Source: Niveispirillum irakense DSM 11586 (GTDB lineage: Bacteria; Pseudomonadota; Alphaproteobacteria; Azospirillales; Azospirillaceae). Taken from it: a stretch of DNA of 64,000 nt. The number at the start of each line of letters is the position of its first letter. Position 1 is the first letter of the stretch. This document shows, piece after piece, positions 19,548-28,086 of this stretch. Both the position numbers and the translations under genes were made by a program. The stretch is from positions 93,756-157,755 of the forward strand of contig NZ_KE386936.1 of the NCBI RefSeq assembly GCF_000429645.1, in the 5' to 3' direction. Under the pieces are notes generated by a model, which did no database searches, was not told where the DNA came from, and saw nothing but the letters and a program-made list of their open reading frames with translations.

Positions 19548-19826
19548 ATGGGCTATTACGATAAGGTCGAGGAGACCTGGCAGTTGAGCGATGCCGCCCG
19601 CGACTATGTGCAAAAGGCAGGCCGCGCGGTGGAAGCAACGGAGTTGTGGGAGAAGCTGTTCGCCCTCTCCCCCCTGGTTGACACTGAACGCACCCTGCGC
19701 GAAAGCCCTAAGCTGGATCGGATTTTTCTGAAATCGGTCTATGGGCTGCACTATTCGGCTGAACTGAAGGACTGGATCCCGTTCCGCCATGGGGCCGTCG
19801 ACCTGACGGATGAAAGCAATATCTGA
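19548..19826 (+). CDS. Small protein of unknown function
   Basis: 92 residues from ATG 19548 (CAGGGGA about 10 bases upstream); an alternative ATG at 19524 would add eight residues. Mixed charged, soluble-looking sequence (GYYDKVEETWQLSDAARDY...ELWEKLFALSPLVD), no signal peptide, no membrane segment and no motif I recognise. It is positioned 49 bases after one TPR glycosyltransferase and at most 25 bases before the next, so probably cotranscribed with both. Could be an adaptor or acceptor; no direct evidence. Confidence 0.65.
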   Translation: MGYYDKVEETWQLSDAARDYVQKAGRAVEATELWEKLFALSPLVDTERTLRESPKLDRIFLKSVYGLHYSAELKDWIPFRHGAVDLTDESNI

Positions 19827-19851
19827 TCCGGGCCAGACGGCGGGCAAGCCG

Positions 19852-21750
19852 ATGACGGCCGACATCCTGGCGGCGGCGCTGGCCGATCATCGCGCCGGGC
19901 GGATCGACCGGGCCGCCGCTGCCTATCGGCAAGTGCTTGAGACGGACCCCGGCAATGCCGATGCCCTGCACCTGCTGGGCCTGACCGAACGGCAGGCGGG
20001 GCGGCGGGACACGGCGATGGTGCTGATCCACCGGGCCCTGGCCCTGGCCCCGCATTTGATCGAAGCCCGGCTGAACCTGGCCAACATTCTGCTGGCCGGC
20101 GGCGATGGGGCAGCGGCCCATGCGCAATGGCGGATGGTGCTGGCGCTGGACCCGGCCAATGCCGCCGCCTGGTATGCTTTGGGGTCCGCGTCCGCCGGCC
20201 ATGGCGGTGCCGGGCGCGCCGGGGCCATCCGGGCCTTGCGCCGGGCTGGGCGGCTGGCCCCGCACCGGGCCGATATCCAGCATGATCTGGGCCTGCTGCT
20301 GCGTCAGCATGACAGGATAGAGGAGGCCATCGCCTGCCAGCGCCGGGCGCTGGAACTCGATCCCACCCTGCTGTCCGCCTGGATGGGGCTGGGCAATGCC
20401 CTGCTGGAAAAGGATGATACGGGGGGCGCGCTGATCGCGTTGAAACGCGCGGCCAGCCTGTCCCCCGGCACGCCGGAAATCTGGTTCAACCTGGGCAATC
20501 TGCGCTATCGGCTGGTCGATCTGGAGGGCGCGCTGGCCTGCTATCGCCGCGCCGCCCGGCTGGGGTTGGCGGTGGCGCGGTCGCGGGTGGTGGCAGTGCT
20601 GCTGGACCAGGGGCAGGACGCGGCGGCAGAGGCGGCCCTGGCTACCTATCTGCCGTTGGATGGCACGGATGTTTCAACCTGCCTGGAACTGCTCTACGCG
20701 CTGCTGCTGCGTGGGGACCGCCGGGCGGAGGCGCGCAGCCTGTTCACCCGGCTGGCGACCGTGCCGCTGGCCGGCCGCCACTATGCGATTGAATGCCTGA
20801 CCGCCCTGTCGGCACTGGATCTGGCGGAAGGGGCCGACCCGGCGGCCGCCGCCGCCCGGCTGGAACCACTGCGCACCGATAATTGCTGGACCTTCACCAT
20901 CCGCTCCCTGGCCGCCCTGGAACGCACCCGCCGCCAGCAGGGCTGGCACTGGCAGCGCCCGGCCAATCCGACGCCCGACCGGCCGCGCCTGACCTCCAGC
21001 ACCCTGGGCAACCGGGGGCGCTTTGCCCATAATGTGCTGGAATATGTGCTGATGCGGCTTTATGCGGAAAAACAGGGCTGTGTGCTGGAAACGCCGGATT
21101 GGGTAGGCGGCGCCTATTTCGACCTGGATGATCCGGCCCCCAGCGGCCCGCTGCCGCCCTGGCCCTTTGCCCGCCGGGTGTTGAACGCTGCCCTGACGGG
21201 GGAAAACCAGGGGCCGGCGGTGGTGGATCGCGACCTGCTGTCGCCGCTGTTTCTCTATGATTACCCGCTGGCATATCGCGATCGGGTGCGGTCCTGGCTG
21301 CGTCCGCGCCCGCAATGGTCCCCCTGGATCGACCCGCCGGTCGATACGCTGCGCGCCGTGGGGCGCACCATCGTCGCCATCCATATCCGGCGGGGCGATT
21401 TTCTTCAGTATGGCTATCCGGTGACGGAAACCAGTTGGTATGTCGATTGGCTGCGCACCCTGTGGCCGACCCTGGACCGGCCCGTGCTTTATCTGGCCAG
21501 CGACGACATCCCGGCGGTGCGCGCCGCCTTCCGGGAATTCCGGCCGGTAACGCTGGACGATGCGGCCCCCTCCTGGCCGGGGCTGGAATATCTGCAGGAT
21601 TTCCATGTGCTGACCCAGGCCGACATCGTCGGCATCAGTGCGGCCAGCGGCTTCAGCCAACTGGCCGCCCGGCTGAATCAGCGTGCCCGCCTGTGCGTGG
21701 GGCCGGACATGGAAGCCGGCGGTATCCGGCCTTTTATTCCCTGGAGTTAA
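19852..21750 (+). CDS. TPR protein with GT11 (fucosyltransferase-like) C-terminal domain
   Basis: 632 residues from ATG 19852; ATG 19810 is possible (14 more residues, 17-bp overlap with the upstream gene), and neither has a strong ribosome-binding site. TPR units cover about residues 1-340. The C-terminal about 240 residues are GT11-like: GNRGRFAHNVLEYVLMRLYA, IHIRRGDFLQYGYP (conserved arginine-containing GDP-fucose signature), YLASDDIPAVRAAF and DFHVLTQADIVGISAASGF. It is closely related to the C-terminal domain of the 3937-6657 fusion, including the ASTLG/RLGSNGRFGNQ-type entry. GDP-L-fucose could come from the gmd and fcl genes at 35.9-38.0 kb (inference). Confidence 0.82.
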   Translation: MTADILAAALADHRAGRIDRAAAAYRQVLETDPGNADALHLLGLTERQAGRRDTAMVLIHRALALAPHLIEARLNLANILLAGGDGAAAHAQWRMVLALDPANAAAWYALGSASAGHGGAGRAGAIRALRRAGRLAPHRADIQHDLGLLLRQHDRIEEAIACQRRALELDPTLLSAWMGLGNALLEKDDTGGALIALKRAASLSPGTPEIWFNLGNLRYRLVDLEGALACYRRAARLGLAVARSRVVAVLLDQGQDAAAEAALATYLPLDGTDVSTCLELLYALLLRGDRRAEARSLFTRLATVPLAGRHYAIECLTALSALDLAEGADPAAAAARLEPLRTDNCWTFTIRSLAALERTRRQQGWHWQRPANPTPDRPRLTSSTLGNRGRFAHNVLEYVLMRLYAEKQGCVLETPDWVGGAYFDLDDPAPSGPLPPWPFARRVLNAALTGENQGPAVVDRDLLSPLFLYDYPLAYRDRVRSWLRPRPQWSPWIDPPVDTLRAVGRTIVAIHIRRGDFLQYGYPVTETSWYVDWLRTLWPTLDRPVLYLASDDIPAVRAAFREFRPVTLDDAAPSWPGLEYLQDFHVLTQADIVGISAASGFSQLAARLNQRARLCVGPDMEAGGIRPFIPWS

Positions 21751-23500
21751 TGGCCAGCGCCTCGGCCACCCGCGCCAGCACGGGGGCCCAGTCGCCGCGC
21801 CTTTCCTGGCGGAACAGGCGCATGGTCGGGTACCAGATGGTGTCCGTGCGGTCTTCCAGCCAGCGCCAGTCGGGGGAGAAGGGCAGTACCGTCCAGGTCG
21901 GCCGCCCCAGCGCGCCGGCCAGATGCGCCGGGCCGGTGCAGGATGTGATGATCAGGTCCAGATTGGCCATGATGGCGGCGGTATCGGCAAAATCCCCGAT
22001 CTCGGGGCCCAGATCGGTGAAGCAGGCGGGCAGGGGCCCGATCGTTTCCAGATCCCGCCGTCCCGGCCCCTTCTGCAGGCCGAAGAAAGACACGCCCGCC
22101 ACGTCCAGCAGCGGCCGGAAGGCCGCCAACCCGGGGGAGCGAAGCCGGTCGGCCTTGAATTCCGGATTGCCGGCCCAGACCAGCCCCACCTTCAGCCCGG
22201 CAAAGCCTGACAGCCTGGCCGCCCATTCCGCTTCCAGCGCCGGCTCAGTGGCCAGATAGGGCACCTGGGCCGGGATATTATCCACCCGCGCCCCCAGCAG
22301 ATAGGGCAGGGAGAGCAGCGACACATGGGCATCATGGGGCGGCAGCGGCTGGTACCGGCCCACCACCCGGCCCAAACCCGGCATCTGGGTCAGCAGGCGG
22401 GTCAGCTGGCTGTTGCATTCCAGCACAACATCAATGCCCCGATCCCGCAGCAGCGGCAGATAACGCACGAATTGCAGCGCATCACCCACCCCCTGTTCAT
22501 CATGCACCAGCAGGGTGCGGCCCGTCAGGTCCGACCCGTCCCAGACCGGTGTGGTGAAATCCCGCTTGGGCGAGGGGAAATCCGGCATCCGGCTGCGCCA
22601 TTCATATTCGGCCAGCCCCTCCGCGTAATCGCCCTGCATCAGCAGCGCCACGGCCAGCGCCGCATGGGCGGCGGCCATGCTGGGATCATGCCGGATGGCG
22701 GCGCGGGCGGCGGCTACCGATTCCGCGGTGCGCATTTCCTCCCGGCAGGCGACGGACAGGTTCAGATAGGCGGTGGCGCTGTCCGGCTGGCGGGCAATGG
22801 CGCGGTGGAAGCACTCAATCGCCTCTCGATACTGGTCACGGTCCTGCAGCACGATCCCCAGATTGCACAGCAGGCCGGGATCATCCGGCGCAAAACCAAG
22901 GGCCGTGCGGTAGCCCGCTTCCGCCTCTTCCAGCCGGCCCAGCCGCCGCAGCGCCACACCCATATTGACATAAGCCGCCACCGACAGCGGCTGCATTCCC
23001 AGTAACTCGTACAGCGCATCAATCGCCGCTTCGGCCTGATTGTCCAGGATCAGCAGCCGGGCGAGCTGCAGCCGGGCCTCCCCGGAAAAGGGCCGCAGCA
23101 GGATCAATTGCTGTTGCGCCTTGACGGCATCGCCATAGCGCCGCATCTGGTCCAGGGTATTGACCAGATTGACATAGGCATCGGCAAAATCCGGGGACAG
23201 CCGCAGGGCCTGTACGCAGGCCTCCAGCGCTTCCTGCATCCGGCCCAGCCGGCGCAGCGCGCTGGCGCGGTTGGAATGATAGGCAGGGTTGGCGGGCTCG
23301 GCGGCCAGGGCGGCATCAAGCATGTGCAGTGCCGCCCCCGCGTTCCCCGTTTGCAGATACAGGATACCCAGCCGGTGCAGCGCCTCCCCATGATCCGGCT
23401 GCCGGGCCAGCACGGCGCGGTATCCCGCCTCTGCCGGTGCGGTATGGCCGGCATCGTGCTGGGCAACGGCATCTGCCATCAGCGCGGCGATGGTCTGCAT
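21734..23500 (-). CDS. TPR protein with GT9-like C-terminal domain
   Basis: 588 residues. About nine TPR units (residues about 1-310; LHRLGILYLQTGNAGAALHM, NLGIVLQDRDQYREAIECFH) followed by the GT9-like domain: LLVHDEQGVGDALQFVRYLP, VVLECNSQLTRLL, VGLVWAGNPEFKADRLRS, FFGLQKGPGRRD, DFADTAAIMANLDLIITSCT and HLAGALGRPTW. The closest relative in the window is the protein at 9859-11592 (shared PPHDAHVSLLSLP-type segment). The 3' end overlaps the convergent TPR-GT11 gene by 17 bp. Confidence 0.85.
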   Translation of the reverse strand: MQTIAALMADAVAQHDAGHTAPAEAGYRAVLARQPDHGEALHRLGILYLQTGNAGAALHMLDAALAAEPANPAYHSNRASALRRLGRMQEALEACVQALRLSPDFADAYVNLVNTLDQMRRYGDAVKAQQQLILLRPFSGEARLQLARLLILDNQAEAAIDALYELLGMQPLSVAAYVNMGVALRRLGRLEEAEAGYRTALGFAPDDPGLLCNLGIVLQDRDQYREAIECFHRAIARQPDSATAYLNLSVACREEMRTAESVAAARAAIRHDPSMAAAHAALAVALLMQGDYAEGLAEYEWRSRMPDFPSPKRDFTTPVWDGSDLTGRTLLVHDEQGVGDALQFVRYLPLLRDRGIDVVLECNSQLTRLLTQMPGLGRVVGRYQPLPPHDAHVSLLSLPYLLGARVDNIPAQVPYLATEPALEAEWAARLSGFAGLKVGLVWAGNPEFKADRLRSPGLAAFRPLLDVAGVSFFGLQKGPGRRDLETIGPLPACFTDLGPEIGDFADTAAIMANLDLIITSCTGPAHLAGALGRPTWTVLPFSPDWRWLEDRTDTIWYPTMRLFRQERRGDWAPVLARVAEALAINSRE

Positions 23501-23750
23501 GGGTATTGGGCGCTCCGGTTACCGGATTGATCGGGGCAGGGTGCAACGAGGTGGCATTCCGGCATTGCCGGGCCCCGGCGCATTCTGAAGAGTGATCAGT
23601 ATCTGCATCGGCAGGGCTGATGCCACCGTAATTGTCGGGATGCTGGAGATGTGAAGCGTATCGGGGTGACGACAGAGGGCGCGTGCCCTGGAGAGGGGGC
23701 TCGCCCTCAGGCGGCAGGCTTTAACAGGACTGGGATTTTGTAACCCATCC

Positions 23751-25259
23751 CTATGTCTGCGGTGACAGGCATTGCACAAGCATCATGCTGCCCCGCAGGG
23801 TGACAGGCCGATAGCGGGGCTGGCGCAGCAATTCGTCCACGAACCGAAGCACCCCTGGGAATGAAGGCGCATAATCGTGAAATGCGATGCAGGCGCCAGG
23901 AACCAGCCAACGCTCAAAGCTTCTGAAATCACTGGCAACACTGGCATAATCATGCAGCCCGTCAATCAGCAGGAACTCGACCGGCTTCTCCCAACCCAAG
24001 TCACCCGTTTTCGAAACAATAGGCGTGATGATGTCGGCCACGCCGGCATTTTCAATATTCTGCTGGAAAGACGCCAAGGTGGGGCCGGTTGAATAAAGCT
24101 GCTGGTAAGCCGCACCAACCAGGCCATCATGGGGATCAATCGCATAAAGCCGGGAGTCCGGTGCCAGTTGGCGAAGAACATTAGCCAGAACAACGGTCGC
24201 GCGCCCCCGGTGACTGCCAACCTCCACGATTGTATGGGGGCCGGGGCGGCCCAGAACGATCCGCGACAGAACGGCGATCAGCAAATCGGCTTCCTCGTCC
24301 CGCAGCCAGCCGGGAATGCCATGCATGATCCGCAGAATGTCAGAAACCAGCAGCAGCGGCGGGTTGCCAAAGGTTGCAAGATCATGGGACTGATCCGGTC
24401 GCATGGGCACACTTCTCCTGTAATTCTGCGTTCGCTCCCGCAATGCAATCCGCAACGGGTGCCCCATCTGGCGGGGAACAGGGTGCATCCAGAATGCGTC
24501 GGGGCGCGCCAGCGCCTGATCCAGATCGTGCGCCGTAAAGGCTTTTCTGAACTTCACATAATCGAAGGAACAAGGGCTGGGGCGGACCTCGTAACCCATC
24601 ATTGCCACCAGGGTCGGCAGCACCACCTCTTCCGTTGCCCATGCCTTGGTGCGTCCCAAGGCGGCCCGCAACGCCGGCTCCCTGTCCCATAGGTCGCACA
24701 GGTCGCGGGCCGCGCGTTCAGTAAAGACCGTGGAGGGCCAGAACAGCGAATGGATAGAGCCCTCTTCCCCACCTGGGCCACGGGAGAGGAAGGGTTTCCA
24801 CAGCTCATATTCATCCCAGATGCGTTGGGCGGGGGGAGGGGCATTGCGCCGTCCGTGGGGGCCACTAACCGCACCCAGCACGCCTGCCGACGGCCATTGG
24901 GCTAAAGCATGACCCAAATGGGCGCAATAGCCGGATCGAAGTGAGATTTGGTCAGAATCAACGATTGTCAGACAGTCGAACCTAAAATTCGCAATGGAAA
25001 ATCTTATGCAGTCCAAGGCGAAATTATGCAGATACCCCCAGGTCATTGGCTGGGGGGAGGGGTGAACCACCACCCCCAACCTGTTCCATATTTCACGCCC
25101 AACGAGCAAATCCGGATCGCGACCGCCATTATATAATAATATAGGAGATTTTTCGTCATGAAACCGGATGTTCATAATCAAATCGAGTATGCATTCACGT
25201 TCTTCGTGAACCAGACAGGCATATACATTATTTAACGTTTTTCCATTGTAGGTGTTCAC
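23751..25259 (-). CDS. Glycosyltransferase-like domain fused to a class I SAM methyltransferase
   Basis: 502 residues from a GTG at 25259. The N-terminal about 290 residues resemble GT-A-type glycosyltransferases by general pattern only: TIVDSDQISLRSGY could supply a DxD-type metal site and SIHSLFWPSTVF a central strand; family not certain. Residues about 335-490 are a Methyltransf_24-type methyltransferase: HTIVEVGSHRGRATVVLAN (SAM-binding motif I), LYAIDPHDGL, PVEFLLIDGLHDYASVASD and GACIAFHDYAP. It may glycosylate and then cap or methylate a glycan. The gene is divergent from the R-body operon, sharing a 391-bp AT-rich region. Confidence 0.75.
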   Translation of the reverse strand: MNTYNGKTLNNVYACLVHEERECILDLIMNIRFHDEKSPILLYNGGRDPDLLVGREIWNRLGVVVHPSPQPMTWGYLHNFALDCIRFSIANFRFDCLTIVDSDQISLRSGYCAHLGHALAQWPSAGVLGAVSGPHGRRNAPPPAQRIWDEYELWKPFLSRGPGGEEGSIHSLFWPSTVFTERAARDLCDLWDREPALRAALGRTKAWATEEVVLPTLVAMMGYEVRPSPCSFDYVKFRKAFTAHDLDQALARPDAFWMHPVPRQMGHPLRIALRERTQNYRRSVPMRPDQSHDLATFGNPPLLLVSDILRIMHGIPGWLRDEEADLLIAVLSRIVLGRPGPHTIVEVGSHRGRATVVLANVLRQLAPDSRLYAIDPHDGLVGAAYQQLYSTGPTLASFQQNIENAGVADIITPIVSKTGDLGWEKPVEFLLIDGLHDYASVASDFRSFERWLVPGACIAFHDYAPSFPGVLRFVDELLRQPRYRPVTLRGSMMLVQCLSPQT

Positions 25260-25272
25260 TTAATCACCATTC

Positions 25273-25285
25273 ATAATTAAATTAT
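25273..25285. promoter_or_regulatory. AT inverted repeat, possible operator
   Basis: ATAATT-A-AATTAT, a perfect inverted repeat 14 bases upstream of the GTG of the minus-strand gene. AT-rich perfect repeats can arise by chance in such a region. Confidence 0.25.
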
Positions 25286-25594
25286 TAATGGCGACTTATT
25301 CGATAAAACGGTTAGTTCAAACCAGAAGATGCGCCATTTTTCCTAGGTTAGGCGTGCATTATTTGGTCATCAACATTAAAATCGTCCAGATTTTTAGCTT
25401 AGTTATCCTGGCAAAAAACACCTAGCGAGGGTGTATCTGGCGATGGAAAAACGCTTAAATTATGGAAGCCTGTGCCGACACTCTCGCTATGAGAGCAAAT
25501 ATGCCCGCGTCAATAGTAATATGCCCCAATCAAACGAATAGGCGCGCATTTACCATCGAAAAACAATCACTGCCTGCATCAAACCGACACGGAA

Positions 25595-25627
25595 CCGGTC
25601 GCGGCCCCTTCCGGGGGCATCGACCGG
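25595..25627 (+). promoter_or_regulatory. Leader stem-loop just upstream of the first reb gene
   Basis: Outer arms CCGGTCG (25595-25601) and CGACCGG (25621-25627) enclose inner arms GCCCC (25604-25608) and GGGGC (25614-25618). It ends 13 bases before the GAGG ribosome-binding site of the first reb gene. Its position suggests a 5' leader element affecting mRNA stability or translation of an abundant structural protein; function is inferred. Confidence 0.45.
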
Positions 25628-25650
25628 GACCCGAACATAGAGGCGATAAA

Positions 25651-25938
25651 ATGGCTTTCCCGACAGCAGTTAATGATCAGATCACCGACAGCGTGACCCA
25701 GGTCAACACCAAGGTCCTGGGCGACGCGCCTGCCGTGGCCATGGGCAACCTGTTCCAGGCCACGGCCCAGGCCCTGGCCAATGCGGCCCATAATGCCACC
25801 AATGCCCAGCAGCAGAGCTATGTGACCTCGCAGGCTGCGACCACCATGGGCGTTGCCACCCTCTATTCGCTGGATACGGCGGCGGACGGCGTGGCGACGT
25901 CGGAGATTTTGAAGACCGGGGTCAAGGGGCTGGGCTGA
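25651..25938 (+). CDS. RebB-family R-body protein 1
   Basis: 95 residues; ATG 25651 with GAGG upstream. The sequence MAFPTAVNDQITDSVTQ, then VLGDAPAVAMGNLFQATAQA, LANAAHNATNAQQQ and TLYSLDTA is characteristic of the RebB ('killing trait') family whose members polymerise into R-bodies, the coiled protein ribbons first known from Caedibacter endosymbionts of Paramecium. First of seven family members in a row; 78 of its first 87 residues match the next protein, so the pair is a recent duplication. Cytoplasmic, no signal peptide. A short KTGVKGLG tail differs from its neighbours. Confidence 0.9.
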   Translation: MAFPTAVNDQITDSVTQVNTKVLGDAPAVAMGNLFQATAQALANAAHNATNAQQQSYVTSQAATTMGVATLYSLDTAADGVATSEILKTGVKGLG

Positions 25939-26003
25939 CCGCGCTGACATTCCGCCACAAGGCCGGCCAGCCCCGGCGACAATGATGATGAAAGGATAAG
26001 GCA

Positions 26004-26273
26004 ATGGCTTTCCCGACTTCCGTGAACAATCAGATCACCGACAGCGTGACCCAGGCCAATACCAAGGTTCTGGGCGATGCGCCCGCGGTGGCCATGGGCA
26101 ATCTGTATCAGGCCACGGCGCAGGCCCTGGCCAATGCGGCCCACAACGCCACCAACGCCCAGCAGCAGAGCTATGTGACGGCCCAGGCCGCCACCACCAT
26201 GGGCGTCGCCACCCTCTATTCGCTGGACACCGCGTCGACCGGCGTGGCGACGAAGGACATCCTGTCGTCCTGA
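26004..26273 (+). CDS. RebB-family R-body protein 2
   Basis: 89 residues; ATG 26004, preceded by AAAGGATAAGG as ribosome-binding site. Almost identical to protein 1 through residue 87 (nine differences), with the same NNQITDSVTQ start and AHNATNAQQQSYVTAQAATT core. The predicted amphipathic helical core with regularly spaced Ala suits ribbon polymerisation. The 65-bp gap to the preceding gene has no terminator, so the genes are probably cotranscribed. Confidence 0.9.
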   Translation: MAFPTSVNNQITDSVTQANTKVLGDAPAVAMGNLYQATAQALANAAHNATNAQQQSYVTAQAATTMGVATLYSLDTASTGVATKDILSS

Positions 26274-26361
26274 CGGCGTTGAACAGGTGCCCGGGCGGGC
26301 TCTGCTGGCGGGCCAGATAGTGCCTGCTGACGTTTCTTGACGATTTTAGGAAGTTGTTCCC

Positions 26362-26628
26362 ATGGCCTTCCCGACTTCCGTGAACAACCAGATCACCGAC
26401 AGCGTGACCCAGAGCAATGTCCAGGTTGTGGGCGCTGCTCCCGCGGTGGCGATGGGAAACCTCTATCAGGCCACCGCCCAGGCCCTGGCGAATGCTGCGC
26501 ATAATGCCACGATGGCGCAGCAGCAGATGTATGTAACGGCACAGGCTGCAACCACAGCGGGCGTGGCCCTGCTCTACTCCCTGAATACCGGAACATCGGC
26601 TGCCGCCTTCCTGAAGCTGCGGCGATGA
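26362..26628 (+). CDS. RebB-family R-body protein 3
   Basis: 88 residues; ATG 26362. Starts MAFPTSVNNQITDSVTQSN like proteins 1 and 2 but diverges after the core (QVVGAAPAVAMGNLYQATAQ, NATMAQQQMYVTAQAATTAG), with a different end (YSLNTGTSAAAFLKLRR). The basic C-terminus KLRR is unlike the other copies. Likely a structural or assembly subunit of the R-body. Confidence 0.88.
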   Translation: MAFPTSVNNQITDSVTQSNVQVVGAAPAVAMGNLYQATAQALANAAHNATMAQQQMYVTAQAATTAGVALLYSLNTGTSAAAFLKLRR

Positions 26629-26679
26629 TGCCTTTCGATAGTTGATCTGTTTCAATTCTACTGACCAGGAGAATTCAAC

Positions 26680-26952
26680 ATGGCTTTTCCCACTTCCCTG
26701 AACAGTCAGGTCACTGACAGCGTAAGCCAGGTCAACACCGCGGTTCTGGGCGATGCGCCCGCCGTTGCCGTGGGCAACCTGATGGTGGTGACCAGCCAGG
26801 CCCTGTCCAATGCGGCCCACAATGCGACCAACAACCAGAACCAGTCCTATGTGACGATGCAGACGGCCACCACCCAGGGCATCTCGACCCTGCTGTCGAT
26901 CGATACGGCGACTACCGGCGTGGCCACCACGCAGATCCTCGGGCTGGTTTAA
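26680..26952 (+). CDS. RebB-family R-body protein 4
   Basis: 90 residues; ATG 26680 with CAGGAG nine bases upstream. MAFPTSLNSQVTDSVSQVN, VLGDAPAVAVGNLMVVTSQA, LSNAAHNATNNQNQSYVTMQ and STLLSIDTATTGVATTQIL follow the family pattern with more changes than copies 1-3. R-body ribbons need more than one Reb type in known systems, so this may be a second structural component. Confidence 0.87.
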   Translation: MAFPTSLNSQVTDSVSQVNTAVLGDAPAVAVGNLMVVTSQALSNAAHNATNNQNQSYVTMQTATTQGISTLLSIDTATTGVATTQILGLV

Positions 26953-27047
26953 CCGGCCCTGCGCGGATCGGGCTGCTGTCTTTGCGATGGATAGCGCCCG
27001 ACCCGCGCACATGATCAGCATCGCCAGCCAGCTGAGATGGGAAGCCA

Positions 27048-27281
27048 ATGGCCGGTGGCTCAACTCTTACACCGGTATCGGCCATCAGCGATGTGACGGT
27101 GCTGAATGTCGCGATGGCGCCATCCGTGGCCATGGGCATGGTCTATACCGCCACCGCCCATGCCGCCGGACTGGCGATGGCCAATGCCACCGCAAACCAG
27201 CAGCGCGGACAAGCAATCGCCGAGGCCGCCCTGGGCCGGGTGATTACCATGATCCTGCAAAGCGCCACCGCAAGCCCTTAA
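27048..27281 (+). CDS. Divergent RebB-family protein 5 (short)
   Basis: 77 residues; ATG 27048 with GATGGGAAG upstream. It keeps the core pattern (NVAMAPSVAMGMVYTATAHA, LAMANATANQQRGQAIAEAA) but lacks the conserved QITDSVTQ start and the YSLDTA end. Probably an assembly or regulatory Reb subunit, by analogy with the mix of conserved and divergent Reb proteins in known loci. The next gene starts 15 bases downstream. Confidence 0.7.
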   Translation: MAGGSTLTPVSAISDVTVLNVAMAPSVAMGMVYTATAHAAGLAMANATANQQRGQAIAEAALGRVITMILQSATASP

Positions 27282-27296
27282 CCCTGGGGATCGTCA

Positions 27297-27854
27297 ATGG
27301 CTGACAATTTCCTGGTCAATGACCAGATCGTCGACAGCGTGGCCGGTGTCGCCACACTGATGACAGGACAGGCGCCATCGCAGGCCTTTGGCATGCTGGA
27401 TACGGTCATGGTCGAAACCATGGCCATGGCGATGTACAACGCCGTCAGCCGCCAGCAGAACGCTGGCATGACAACCAATGCCGCCGTCACGGCCGCCTGT
27501 GCCAAGATGCTGGCAGTGCCGTTTCCGATGCCATCGCCGCCTCCGCCACCGGCACCCCCAGCACCGCAGGTGGCCCCGCTGGCCGGCCCAAACCCGCCAT
27601 CGAACATGGCCGCTGCCGAGGCTGCCGCCATGGCCCAGGCGCAGGCGGGCATCGCCTGGCTGCGCCAGTTGGCCCAGCAGTCGGGGGCAGATGCAGCCAC
27701 GGCCAATGCCGCCCTGGCGGAGCTGGTGCAGCTGGCGACAGGCCCGGCACCGCCCTCCCCCGCGAGTTCCAGCAGCCCGCCCCCTAGCAGTTCAAGCGAT
27801 CCGGCCGGTTCATATTCTGCCTATGCCCCATACAGTTATTCGGGCGATGACTGA
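27297..27854 (+). CDS. RebB-family protein 6 with long Pro/Ser-rich tail
   Basis: 185 residues; ATG 27297, 15 bases after the preceding gene. Residues about 1-75 follow the family (VNDQIVDSVAGVATLMTG, SQAFGMLDTVMVETMAMAMY, NAVSRQQN). They are followed by a proline hinge (PMPSPPPPPAPPAP, about 78-95), an Ala-rich helical segment (about 100-150) and a low-complexity Ser/Pro/Tyr tail (SSSSPPPSSSSDPAGSY, ending YSYSGDD). Twice the size of its neighbours. The flexible tail could present or bind another protein on the ribbon; this is inference. Confidence 0.75.
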   Translation: MADNFLVNDQIVDSVAGVATLMTGQAPSQAFGMLDTVMVETMAMAMYNAVSRQQNAGMTTNAAVTAACAKMLAVPFPMPSPPPPPAPPAPQVAPLAGPNPPSNMAAAEAAAMAQAQAGIAWLRQLAQQSGADAATANAALAELVQLATGPAPPSPASSSSPPPSSSSDPAGSYSAYAPYSYSGDD

Positions 27855-28086
27855 CTGGCCCGCGACCACCCGGTTGCCGGCTCCGTGGCCGGTATCAGCG
27901 TGGACAGGGCTGAAAAAGCCGGATGCCGGGCACGGTGGGCCCGTTGGCTCCGGCAGCTTCGGGGGCTCCTGCCGGGTGGGTGACAGGCAATGCCGGAAAC
28001 GATGCCCGCGCAAGACAGACCATCGACAGATTATCGCGGCCCCCGGTAGCGCCGACCGGCCCGATCCCGCAGCATGAGGACCCGTC

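Larger units (their letters stand above)
25260..25650. promoter_or_regulatory. Divergent AT-rich regulatory region upstream of the R-body operon
   Basis: 391 bp between the GTG of the minus-strand methyltransferase gene and the first reb gene, clearly AT-richer than the flanking genes over 25260-25560. It contains ATAATT-A-AATTAT at 25273-25285, a short ACACC...GGTGT repeat near 25420, and a two-part stem-loop at 25595-25627. I looked for sigma-70 and sigma-54 promoter pairs and found none that match well. The promoter of the reb operon should lie here. Confidence 0.55.

Noticed and set aside
25400-25450. TGGCAAAAAACACC as a sigma-54 promoter for the reb operon
   Set aside because: The -24 part is only partly matched and the -12 GC is absent.
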